Position numbers and translations under genes: made by a program. Positions 6,987 through 11,753 of a stretch of 11,753 bases of DNA are shown one piece after another. The DNA is from JANOYC01 sp031428675. GTDB taxonomy: Bacteria; Actinomycetota; Actinomycetes; Actinomycetales; Microbacteriaceae. How positions within the stretch are numbered: position 1 is the first letter of the stretch; each line of letters opens with the position of its first letter. The notes beneath the pieces are model-generated. The model made no database searches and had not been told where the DNA came from. It saw only the letters and a list, made by a program, of their open reading frames with translations. The stretch is taken from assembly GCA_031428675.1 (NCBI GenBank), contig JANOYC010000088.1:1-11753 (forward strand). The letters are read 5' to 3'.

Positions 6987-7370
6987 ATGCCCACCGGCAA
7001 GGTCAAGTTTTACGACGACGAGAAGGGCTTCGGCTTCATCAGTTCAGATGATGGCCAGGAGGTCTTTCTGCACGCGTCCGCGCTTCCGGCTGGCCTGACG
7101 GGCGTCAAGCCCGGCACGCGCCTCGAGTTCGGCATCGCCGATGGCAAGAAGGGTGCGCAGGCACTTTCGGTGCGCGTTCTCGACGCACCTCCGAGCCTGG
7201 TGAAGATGAACCGCAAGCCCGCTGACGACATGGCGATCATCGTTGAAGACCTCGTGAAGCTGCTCGACGGCATCGGCTCGAACCTCAAGCGGGGTCGTTA
7301 CCCCGACAAGAGCCACAGCTCGAAGATCGCCGCGATGCTGCGCCGGGTCGCGGACGAATTGGATGCCTGA
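6987..7370 (+). CDS. Cold shock protein (CspB-type) with C-terminal extension
   Basis: A 127-aa single-stranded nucleic-acid-binding protein. Residues 1-66 form the OB-fold cold shock domain with RNP1 KGFGFIS (13-19) and RNP2 VFLHAS (26-31); the start MPTGKVKFYDDEKG is classic. Unlike the usual 66-70-aa Csp, it carries a further 60 residues (about 67-127) predicted helical, with a basic patch NLKRGRYPDKSHSSK (99-113). This long form is known in actinobacteria such as mycobacterial CspB (Rv0871). The ATG is supported by Shine-Dalgarno AGAGAGG seven bases upstream. The stop codon overlaps the start of the DUF3027 gene (ATGCCTGA, 7363-7370), so the two are translationally coupled. Expected role: RNA chaperone, possibly with the DUF3027 partner; whether it is cold-induced cannot be seen. 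Confidence 0.95.
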   Translation: MPTGKVKFYDDEKGFGFISSDDGQEVFLHASALPAGLTGVKPGTRLEFGIADGKKGAQALSVRVLDAPPSLVKMNRKPADDMAIIVEDLVKLLDGIGSNLKRGRYPDKSHSSKIAAMLRRVADELDA

Positions 7371-7890
7371 GTCGCGCGTCGACATCGCTCGCGCTGCACT
7401 GCGTGAGATCACCCTTCCCGAAACCATCGGTGACTACCTCGGTGAAGAGTCGGCCGGCGATTCGGTGGTGAATCTCACGTTCGGCACTCCCATGCCCGGC
7501 TACCCGGGCTGGCGATGGGTCGTCAGCGTCGCTGTTCTCGATGGGGAATCGCCGCACGTGTTGGAGACCGAGTTGATTCCCGGAGAGGGCGCGTTGCTCG
7601 CCCCGGAGTGGATTCCGTGGGTCGACCGCATGGACGATTACCTTGCGGCGCAAGCGGCGATTGCTGAGGCAGATGCGTCGGACGAAGAATCTGATGACGA
7701 CGCCGACGATGACCTTGACGACCTCGACGACGATTCCGACGACGACGTGCCACTCCTTCACGGCGGCGACATCGACGGCGTCGACATCGATCCAGACCCG
7801 GACGACGAGCCGGACGATGACGACGATGTAGACGACGACGACGAAGCCGACGACGACGAATACGCCGCTATCGAGGGCGACGAGCGCTAG
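7363..7890 (+). CDS. DUF3027 protein with very acidic C-terminal tail
   Basis: A 175-aa actinobacterial protein of unknown function. Residues 1-100 are the conserved part, with GYPGWRWVV (46-54) and GEGALLAPEWIPWVDRM (74-90), motifs I associate with DUF3027. From about 103 to 175 the chain is dominated by Asp and Glu, broken by VPLLHGGDIDGVDID (129-143), and is probably disordered. The tail is encoded by GAC/GAT runs at about 7669-7880, a low-complexity stretch where length may vary between strains. The ATG overlaps the cold shock stop by 8 bp. The stop (7888-7890) directly abuts the stop of the convergent DUF2530 gene. An acidic nucleic-acid mimic or protein-binding tail acting with the Csp is a guess; mycobacterial relatives are longer at the N-terminus as far as I recall. 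Confidence 0.85.
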   Translation: MPESRVDIARAALREITLPETIGDYLGEESAGDSVVNLTFGTPMPGYPGWRWVVSVAVLDGESPHVLETELIPGEGALLAPEWIPWVDRMDDYLAAQAAIAEADASDEESDDDADDDLDDLDDDSDDDVPLLHGGDIDGVDIDPDPDDEPDDDDDVDDDDEADDDEYAAIEGDER

Positions 7891-8127
7891 TCAGCGTCGG
7901 CCGTTGCGCTGCCGAGCGCGGGTGTAGATGAGCCCGATCACGCCGAGCACAACGCCGATGACGCAGGTCACCAGCAACCACGTGCGGTGTTCGATAGGCG
8001 CGACGACGGCGATCACGACGAAGCCGACGGCCCACAGGCCAGTGCCCACGAGAATCGGCACCTGGTCGTCGGTGCGCACGACCACCGGGTCGGGTCGGCG
8101 CCGATCGTCTCGCACCCAGAACCGCAT
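7891..8127 (-). CDS. DUF2530-type small membrane protein
   Basis: A 78-aa protein with a basic/acidic N-terminus (MRFWVRDDRRRPDPVVVRTD), two hydrophobic helices (about 24-42 containing GLWAVGFVVIAVV, and about 49-68 containing LLVTCVIGVVLGVIGL) and a basic tail (YTRARQRNGRR). This arrangement, in particular VRTDDQVPILVGTGLWAV, resembles the actinobacterial DUF2530 family; function is unknown. It lies 19 bp downstream of serC on the same strand, so it is probably the second gene of that operon. ATG at 8127 is preferred; GTG at residue 5 is an alternative. No good Shine-Dalgarno is visible. The stop codon (7891-7893) abuts the DUF3027 stop without an intervening base. Confidence 0.75.
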   Translation of the reverse strand: MRFWVRDDRRRPDPVVVRTDDQVPILVGTGLWAVGFVVIAVVAPIEHRTWLLVTCVIGVVLGVIGLIYTRARQRNGRR

Positions 8128-8146
8128 CCGCAGCCGATCCGGTGCG

Positions 8147-9256
8147 CTACAGCGCGCCGATGACGTGGTCGATGGAGGCGATAAGCTGGCGCACGTCGGC
8201 CGGATCGATCGCGGCGAACGTGGCCACTCGCAGCTGGTTGCGGCCGAGCTTTCGATAGGGCTCGGTGTCGACAATGCCGTTCGCGCGCAGGGTCTTCGCA
8301 ATGAGGGCGGCGTCGATGTCGTCGCTGAAGTCGATTGTGACGACCACTTGCGAGCGATGCTCCGGGTTTGTAACGAACGGCGTTGCGAACGACGCCGCAT
8401 CCGCCCAGTCGTAGAGCGCCGCCGACGACTCGCGCGTGCGGGCGTCGGCGAACGCGAGCCCACCGTTGCCGTTCAGCCAATCGAGTTGGGCTTCGAGAAG
8501 GAGAAGCGTCGTGAGCGCCGGGGTGTTCAGCGTCTGGTTGAGGCGCGAGTTGTCGACCGCGTTCTTCAGGCTGAGGAACTCGGGAATGTAGCGTCCGCTC
8601 GCGGCGATCCGCTCAACGCGCTCGATGGCCGCGGGGGAGAACAGGGCGAACCAGAGACCGCCGTCGCTGGCGAAGTTTTTCTGCGGTGCGAAGTAGTAAA
8701 CGTCGGCTTCCGCAGCGTCAAACTGGATGCCGCCGGCAGCACTCGTCGCATCGATCACGGTGAGTGCACCCTCGTCCCCGTGCACGCGGGTGATGGGCGC
8801 CATGACACCGGTCGACGTCTCGTTGTGCGGCCAGGCGTAGACGTCAATTCCCTCGAGCACTTCTACCTCGCTGCGCGACCCGGGTGCGGCCGACACCACG
8901 TGGGGTTTCTCAAGGAATGGCGTCGTTGCAGCGTGCGCGAACTTCGCGCTGAACTCGCCGAAGGTCAGGTTTTCGCTGCGCTTCTCGATGAGGCCGAAGG
9001 CGGCGGCGTCCCAGAATGCGGTTGAACCGCCGTTGCCGAGAACGACTTCGTAGCCCGCAGGGATCGAGAAGAGCGAGCCGAGCCCCTCGCGCACCCTGCC
9101 GACGAGGTTCTTCACTGGGGCTTGGCGGTGACTCGTGCCGAGCAGCGCGGCCGATGCCGTGAGGTGGGCGAGCTGTTCCGGACGCACCTTGGAAGGGCCG
9201 CATCCGAATCGTCCGTCGAGGGGCAACAGGTCGCGGGGAATCTCAATGCTCGACAT
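8147..9256 (-). CDS. serC: Phosphoserine aminotransferase
   Basis: A 369-aa PLP-dependent class V aminotransferase that converts 3-phosphohydroxypyruvate and glutamate to phosphoserine and 2-oxoglutarate, the second step of serine synthesis; cytosolic dimer. The start FGCGPSKVRPEQL (17-29) and GTSHRQAPVKNLV (40-52) are hallmarks of the actinobacterial-type SerC. N75-G76-G77-S78-T79 binds the PLP phosphate, W142 and the DATSA segment (169-173) line the cofactor, and K193 in APQKNFASDGG is the Schiff-base lysine. Length is normal for the family. The ATG at 9256 has no Shine-Dalgarno but has TAGAAT ending six bases upstream. DUF2530 follows in the same operon; dtxR is divergent, 112 bp away. No other serine-pathway gene is in the window. 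Confidence 0.95.
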   Translation of the reverse strand: MSSIEIPRDLLPLDGRFGCGPSKVRPEQLAHLTASAALLGTSHRQAPVKNLVGRVREGLGSLFSIPAGYEVVLGNGGSTAFWDAAAFGLIEKRSENLTFGEFSAKFAHAATTPFLEKPHVVSAAPGSRSEVEVLEGIDVYAWPHNETSTGVMAPITRVHGDEGALTVIDATSAAGGIQFDAAEADVYYFAPQKNFASDGGLWFALFSPAAIERVERIAASGRYIPEFLSLKNAVDNSRLNQTLNTPALTTLLLLEAQLDWLNGNGGLAFADARTRESSAALYDWADAASFATPFVTNPEHRSQVVVTIDFSDDIDAALIAKTLRANGIVDTEPYRKLGRNQLRVATFAAIDPADVRQLIASIDHVIGAL

Positions 9257-9262
9257 GGGCCA

Positions 9263-9268
9263 ATTCTA
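9263..9268 (-). promoter_or_regulatory. -10 hexamer of leaderless serC
   Basis: On the minus strand TAGAAT (five of six matches to TATAAT) is followed by six bases (TGGCCC) and the ATG at 9256. It is the strongest of the leaderless promoters in the window. It lies about 57 bp from the iron box of the divergent gene, too far for obvious shared control. Confidence 0.6.
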
Positions 9269-9324
9269 CGGCGCGCCGCGGGTGAGGCTTCCTCGCCTCC
9301 GCTGGGGCGGCATCCGGCACTGCG

Positions 9325-9343
9325 TTAGGCTTGCCTAAGCTGT
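9325..9343 (+). promoter_or_regulatory. DtxR/IdeR iron box overlapping the dtxR promoter
   Basis: TTAGGCTTGCCTAA at 9325-9338 is a perfect inverted repeat (TTAGGC-TT-GCCTAA). Aligned with the known 19-bp DtxR/IdeR consensus it matches 14 of 19 positions over 9325-9343. Two TANNNT hexamers overlap it: TAGGCT at 9326-9331 and TAAGCT at 9336-9341, the latter giving a start near 9348. Bound Fe-loaded repressor would therefore block the promoter of its own gene. Operator function is inferred from the match and position. Confidence 0.7.
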
Positions 9344-9368
9344 GCACGCAGAAGGGCGGTCGAAGCGC

Positions 9369-10061
9369 ATGACGGATCTCGTCGACACGACGGAGATGTA
9401 TCTGCGCACGATTCTCGACCTTGAAGAAGAGCACATCGTGCCGCTGCGCGCTCGCATCTCGGAGCGCCTCGGCCATTCCGGCCCGACCGTGTCTCAGACC
9501 GTTGCGCGCATGGAACGCGACGGCCTCGTCGTCGTTGAGGGCGACCGTCACCTTGAGTTGACGCCGGCCGGCCGCAGGCGCGCTGTTCACGTGATGCGCA
9601 AGCACCGGCTTGCCGAACGACTGCTCGCCGATGTTATTGGCCTCGATTGGGCCTACGTGCATGATGAGGCGTGCCGGTGGGAACACGTGATGAGCGAAAA
9701 GGTGGAGCGCCGGCTGCTCGAGATGCTCGGGCATCCCACCGAGTCGCCATACGGCAACCCCATTCCCGGTCTCGACGAACTCGGCGACGCGCCCGCACCA
9801 GCGTTCATGGATGGCGTCGTTCGCTTGGTCGATCGAGTCGCGGGTAGCACGGAGCCTGTGCGAGTAGTCATCCGACGACTGGGTGAGCCCGTGCAGTTCG
9901 AACCGGAGTTGCTCCAGCAGTTGCAGGATGCCGGTGTGATGCCGGGTGCGCCGGCTGTCGTGTCGGCTGTTGGATCGTATGTTTTCGTGCAGGTTGAGGG
10001 CTTCGGCGAGGGTCTCGAATTGCCCAACGAAGTCGCTGTGCACATTTTCGTCACCCTCTGA
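9369..10061 (+). CDS. dtxR: Iron-dependent repressor, DtxR/IdeR family
   Basis: A 230-aa metal-activated transcriptional repressor of iron uptake and storage genes. The N-terminal winged helix (about 1-73) contains SGPTVSQTVARMERDGL, nearly identical to the DtxR recognition region. Metal-site residues fall at the DtxR positions: H79, E83, H98 (site 1) and M10, C102, E105, H106 (site 2); the C102 and M10 pattern favours iron over the Mn-sensing MntR branch. E173 and Q176 match the C-terminal ligands of site 1, and residues about 150-230 form the SH3-like domain, so the protein is full length. The ATG at 9369 is chosen because it reproduces DtxR numbering; an in-frame GTG at 9342 lies in the operator and is unlikely. 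GAAGGG at 9351-9356 is a weak Shine-Dalgarno. An iron box upstream implies autoregulation. No siderophore gene is adjacent. Confidence 0.95.
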   Translation: MTDLVDTTEMYLRTILDLEEEHIVPLRARISERLGHSGPTVSQTVARMERDGLVVVEGDRHLELTPAGRRRAVHVMRKHRLAERLLADVIGLDWAYVHDEACRWEHVMSEKVERRLLEMLGHPTESPYGNPIPGLDELGDAPAPAFMDGVVRLVDRVAGSTEPVRVVIRRLGEPVQFEPELLQQLQDAGVMPGAPAVVSAVGSYVFVQVEGFGEGLELPNEVAVHIFVTL

Positions 10062-10119
10062 TCTCGGCGCTCCATAAGGCATCCAGCGAGGTGCGAATGA
10101 CGCTTTTCATAACGAGTTG

Positions 10120-10148
10120 GTGACAAGACACCTAAATTTCGCTAGCAT
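10120..10148 (+). promoter_or_regulatory. Promoter of NlpC/P60 gene (-35 and -10)
   Basis: GTGACA at 10120-10125 and TAGCAT at 10143-10148 are separated by 17 bp, a standard sigma-A-like layout, one mismatch from TTGACA and a TANNNT -10. Transcription would start near 10155. This places any start codon at 10117 inside the promoter and argues for a downstream start. Confidence 0.55.
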
Positions 10149-10154
10149 CGAAGA

Positions 10155-10293
10155 GTCCCACGGTTCAACATCCCGATGCCGGGGGCCCAGCGCACGACGT
10201 CTCAACCACTGTCTCTTCGCGCTGTGTCGTACTTACAACTACGAAATGGATGGGGCAGTCGCTAGGGCTGTCGAGACGCAGGAGCCACCACTC
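10155..10293 (+). other. Long 5' leader of NlpC/P60 gene
   Basis: About 139 bases separate the proposed transcription start from the preferred start codon. The stretch can fold locally: CCCG/CGGG at 10172-10183 and CAGCGC (10188-10193) with GCGCTG (10219-10224). AGGAG at 10280-10284 is the Shine-Dalgarno. Leaders of this gene class often carry the c-di-AMP (ydaO) riboswitch in actinobacteria, but its conserved blocks are not present here, so no riboswitch is claimed. An in-frame ATG at 10246 is a weaker alternative start. Confidence 0.4.
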
Positions 10294-11094
10294 TTGACCC
10301 AAAAACCCGGCACGTCACTCGCAACGCTCGCCAAGCTTTCTCGCTCAGAGCGGGCCATCATGACCACGTCATCGGTCGCGGTGGACATCACGCCAGCGCA
10401 GATGAGCGCCGAACGCGCTGTGCGCGTCAAGCGCAAGTCGAACTTCCTGAGCGTCGCGGCAACCGCGGTGCTCGTGCCCGCACTCTTCGCGACCGTGGCC
10501 CTGCCCGCCTACGCTCTCGTGCCCACTCCCGACACCACCGCTTCCGATGCGGCGGCATCCGTGGTTGCACTCAAGCAGTCGGGGGCGCAGACGGTAACCG
10601 TTCCCGATGCGGCTCCGATCACGACGGTCGAGCGCGATGCGTTCACGGCGACGACCGCGGCGGAACTTCGCCGTGCGCAGTTCCGCACCACCTACAAGTC
10701 GTACTCTGGGCCGTCGGCGAGTGACTACGTGGCCAACCCGGCGTATCCGACGTTCAGCCTCGACCAGGTGCTCCAGGTGGGCATGCAGTATCAGGGCGTT
10801 CCCTACGTTTACGGTGGAGCGACGCCGGCTGGCTTCGATTGCTCCGGGCTCGTGATGTTCGTGTACGCGCAATTCGGGGTTGCTCTCCCGCACTCCGTCG
10901 TGAGCCAGGCCGCGATGGGCACCAAGATCTCTGCAGCCGATGCCCGCCCCGGCGACATCGTGGTGTGGTCGGACGGTAGCCACAACGGCATATATGCCGG
11001 CAACGGTGTCGTGCTGCATGCTCCATACAGCGGGGCCGCGGTACGGATGCAGCCGATCTGGGGCAGCGTCTACTTCGTTCGCCTCGGCATCTAG
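10294..11094 (+). CDS. Secreted NlpC/P60-family peptidoglycan peptidase
   Basis: A 266-aa cell-wall endopeptidase that would cleave peptide stems of peptidoglycan. The NlpC/P60 domain is at about 156-266: catalytic Cys183 in FDCSGL, His230 in SHNGIYAGNG and His242 in VLHAPYSG, preceded by the typical YVYGGATPAG. A hydrophobic segment (about 51-73; LSVAATAVLVPALFATVALP) ends in AYA, a likely signal peptidase site after residue 74. A linker of Ala/Thr/Asp-rich sequence follows. The start is taken as TTG at 10294 because AGGAG lies nine bases upstream; ATG at 10360 and ATG at 10402 are in frame but lack a clear Shine-Dalgarno. With the TTG start the cytoplasmic stretch before the signal is about 50 residues, longer than usual, so export with cleavage or membrane anchoring both remain possible. 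A GC hairpin follows the stop directly. Confidence 0.85.
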   Translation: MTQKPGTSLATLAKLSRSERAIMTTSSVAVDITPAQMSAERAVRVKRKSNFLSVAATAVLVPALFATVALPAYALVPTPDTTASDAAASVVALKQSGAQTVTVPDAAPITTVERDAFTATTAAELRRAQFRTTYKSYSGPSASDYVANPAYPTFSLDQVLQVGMQYQGVPYVYGGATPAGFDCSGLVMFVYAQFGVALPHSVVSQAAMGTKISAADARPGDIVVWSDGSHNGIYAGNGVVLHAPYSGAAVRMQPIWGSVYFVRLGI

Positions 11095-11119
11095 GCGCCT
11101 GCACCTCGGTGCAAGCGCC
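11094..11119 (+). terminator. GC-rich hairpin after NlpC/P60 stop
   Basis: GGCGC-C-TGCAC, loop CTCG, GTGCA-A-GCGCC: two five-bp stems with one C/A mismatch, starting at the last base of the stop codon. There is no T-tract, so it would act as an actinobacterial-type terminator without U-tail or as an mRNA 3' stabiliser. Confidence 0.45.
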
Positions 11120-11208
11120 GCGAGACACGTCACCATCTCGATGCGTGCCCGTAACATTTCTGGGTTACCCTGAAGCTCTGGAGTTCGGGAAACCACTCGG
11201 GAGTGTCG

Positions 11209-11322
11209 ATGATGAAAGTGCGCAGCATCCAATCCGTGGATGCGCGCGCGCTCTTCTTCATACGCCACAGCAGTAGGCCGAGCGTGCACTGTCGCGTTCG
11301 AAACAGCAAGGCATCGTCATGA
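11209..11322 (+). CDS. Possible 37-aa leader peptide within the candidate RNA
   Basis: ATG ATG at 11209-11214 opens a 37-codon frame preceded by GGGAG (11199-11203) five to eight bases away. The peptide (MMKVRSIQSVDARALFF and on) is basic and resembles no known protein. The TGA stop (11320-11322) lies in the loop of the terminator hairpin, so translation to the end would disrupt that hairpin. This is the only support beyond the Shine-Dalgarno; the frame could be chance. Confidence 0.2.
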   Translation: MMKVRSIQSVDARALFFIRHSSRPSVHCRVRNSKASS

Positions 11323-11341
11323 CGACGGTGCCTTTTTGTTT
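11310..11341 (+). terminator. Intrinsic (rho-independent) terminator
   Basis: GGCATCGTC (11310-11318), loop ATGAC, GACGGTGCC (11324-11332) make a nine-bp stem with one G-U pair, followed by TTTTTGTTT (11333-11341). This is the clearest T-tract terminator in the window. It would end transcripts from the NlpC gene or from the candidate RNA, and it lies 82 bp ahead of the HNH start. Confidence 0.8.
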
Positions 11342-11385
11342 GCCCTGTTGCCCCCGCACCTCGCTTCGCCAGACACACGTCGAAC

Positions 11386-11404
11386 ACCTGGAAGCCGTCC
11401 AGGT
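11386..11404 (+). other. Hairpin just upstream of the HNH ribosome binding site
   Basis: ACCTGGA (11386-11392), loop AGCCG, TCCAGGT (11398-11404) is a perfect seven-bp stem that ends seven bases before the GGAGGG Shine-Dalgarno (11412-11417). The remainder of 11342-11411 shows no promoter hexamer that I trust. Confidence 0.5.
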
Positions 11405-11423
11405 ACTTGTCGGAGGGTGACGA

Positions 11424-11753
11424 ATGCGCACACTGGTTTTGAACGCCGGATACGAGCCGCTCGCTGTGGTGTCGTTCAAGCGAGCGATCGTGCTCGTGCT
11501 GAACGGCAAGGCGGCCGTGATCGAGCACGACCGAGATCACCCGGTGTGGGGCTCGAATCGCTCGTGGGAGCGGCCGTCGGTCATCATCCTGCAACGGTAT
11601 GTGCGCGTGCCGAACGGCGGTGCCGTTCCCGTTTCGCGTCGCGGCGTGCTCCGGCGCGACTCGCATCGTTGCGGGTATTGCGCCGCGCCGGCGAACACGA
11701 TCGACCACGTCCTGCCGCGTTCGCGCGGGGGAGCGGACTCCTGGGAGAACCTC
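11424..11753 (+). CDS. HNH endonuclease family protein, C-terminus cut by window edge
   Basis: The first 110 codons of an HNH protein run off the right edge. The start MRTLVLNAGYEPLAVVSFKRAI-like region (1-22) is typical of a widespread actinobacterial HNH family of about 160-190 aa. C83-x-x-C86 begins a zinc knuckle, D94-H95 in NTIDHVLPRSRGG is the catalytic HNH core, and N109 in SWENL is the central Asn; the second zinc Cys pair and last His would lie beyond the window. The ATG has an excellent Shine-Dalgarno, GGAGGG, six bases upstream. Function in the cell is unknown: these chromosomal HNH proteins are not linked to introns or restriction systems here. The preceding terminator and hairpin suggest regulated read-through. 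Confidence 0.9.
   Translation, partial: MRTLVLNAGYEPLAVVSFKRAIVLVLNGKAAVIEHDRDHPVWGSNRSWERPSVIILQRYVRVPNGGAVPVSRRGVLRRDSHRCGYCAAPANTIDHVLPRSRGGADSWENL

Larger units (their letters stand above)
11164..11341 (+). ncRNA. Candidate small RNA or attenuator leader upstream of HNH gene
   Basis: TAACAT at 11152-11157 (TANNNT) could start a transcript near 11164, and a strong intrinsic terminator ends it at 11341, about 178 bases. Inside, GCGC-A-GCATCC (11220-11230), loop of seven, GGATGC-GCGC (11238-11247) forms a ten-bp stem with one bulge, closed further out by ATGAA (11212-11216) with TTCAT (11257-11261). CACT-CGGG-AGTG near 11194-11205 may form a small hairpin. No promoter is obvious between the terminator and the HNH start at 11424, so terminator read-through may control that gene. 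It matches no RNA family I know. It may simply be an NlpC read-through terminator region. Confidence 0.35.

Noticed and set aside
8128..8463. N-terminal extension of the DUF2530 frame up to 8463
   Set aside because: The frame is open only because it is antiphase to serC on the same strand; the extension is Arg/Ser-rich shadow sequence.
9342..9368. GTG start at 9342 for the DtxR protein
   Set aside because: It lies at the edge of the iron box and would add nine residues that shift all metal ligands from their DtxR positions; the ATG at 9369 reproduces them exactly.
10155..10293. c-di-AMP (ydaO) riboswitch ahead of the NlpC/P60 gene
   Set aside because: The gene class and leader length fit, but the conserved blocks (GCCGAA, GGGGaACC, GGGGUGAAU, GAACCCG followed by CAGCUAAC) are not present in order.
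10117..10293. Longer N-terminus of the NlpC/P60 protein starting at TTG 10117
   Set aside because: This start lies within the -35/-10 promoter, lacks a Shine-Dalgarno, and the added residues are Cys/His/Arg-rich with no family resemblance.
11181..11240. c-di-GMP (GEMM) riboswitch
   Set aside because: GGGAAACCACTCGGGAGTG recalls the start of GEMM, but the required GACGCAAAGCC block and receptor are missing.
11290..11310. tRNA T-arm (GTTCGAAAC)
   Set aside because: The flanking bases do not form the five-bp T stem and no anticodon, D arm or acceptor stem can be drawn around it.

Overview
The window looks like chromosomal core DNA from a high-GC actinobacterium, most likely of the Microbacteriaceae type. 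The reasons are strong G/C codon bias, several genes starting with GTG or TTG or without a ribosome binding site, an XPB-type helicase paired with a helicase-associated protein, a CspB-type cold shock protein with a C-terminal extension, DUF3027 and DUF2530 proteins, an actinobacterial-type serC, and an almost canonical DtxR/IdeR. From memory, most of these families also lie near each other in Mycobacterium tuberculosis (about Rv0861c to Rv0884c). I see no insertion sequence, phage gene, CRISPR array or rRNA, and no tRNA that I can support.

Layout. 1-270 (-) is a WXG100 protein cut by the left edge. 335-2689 (-) is a two-component system, response regulator first and histidine kinase second. 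2690-3020 is a repeat-rich gap with a 30-bp tandem repeat and an 84-bp element with 15-bp inverted ends. 3021-6907 (-) is a DNA-repair-type cluster transcribed as small membrane protein, helicase-associated protein, XPB helicase; a 29-bp duplication copies the 3' end of the middle gene. 6987-7890 (+) is a cold shock protein overlapping a DUF3027 gene with an extremely acidic tail. 7891-9256 (-) is serC followed by a DUF2530 membrane protein, whose stop codon abuts the DUF3027 stop with no base between. 9325-10061 (+) is an iron box and the dtxR-like regulator. 10120-11094 (+) is a secreted NlpC/P60 peptidase with a long leader. 11095-11423 has no clear protein gene but holds a probable small transcript or attenuator ending in a strong intrinsic terminator. 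11424-11753 (+) is an HNH endonuclease cut by the right edge.

How it works together. The XPB cluster is probably a nucleic-acid repair or remodelling unit, and the divergent Csp-DUF3027 pair also concerns nucleic acid. The DtxR protein probably senses ferrous iron and represses itself through the box overlapping its promoter. The NlpC/P60 enzyme, the histidine kinase and the WXG100 protein act at or beyond the cell envelope. A consistent pattern is that every first-in-operon gene on the minus strand has a TANNNT-like -10 hexamer ending six bases before a start codon and no Shine-Dalgarno, so these mRNAs are probably leaderless. The plus-strand genes have visible Shine-Dalgarno sequences.

The least explained parts are the repeat element at 2813-2970, the leader/terminator region at 11164-11423, and the partner role of the helicase-associated protein. 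All family assignments come from reading motifs; no database search was run.
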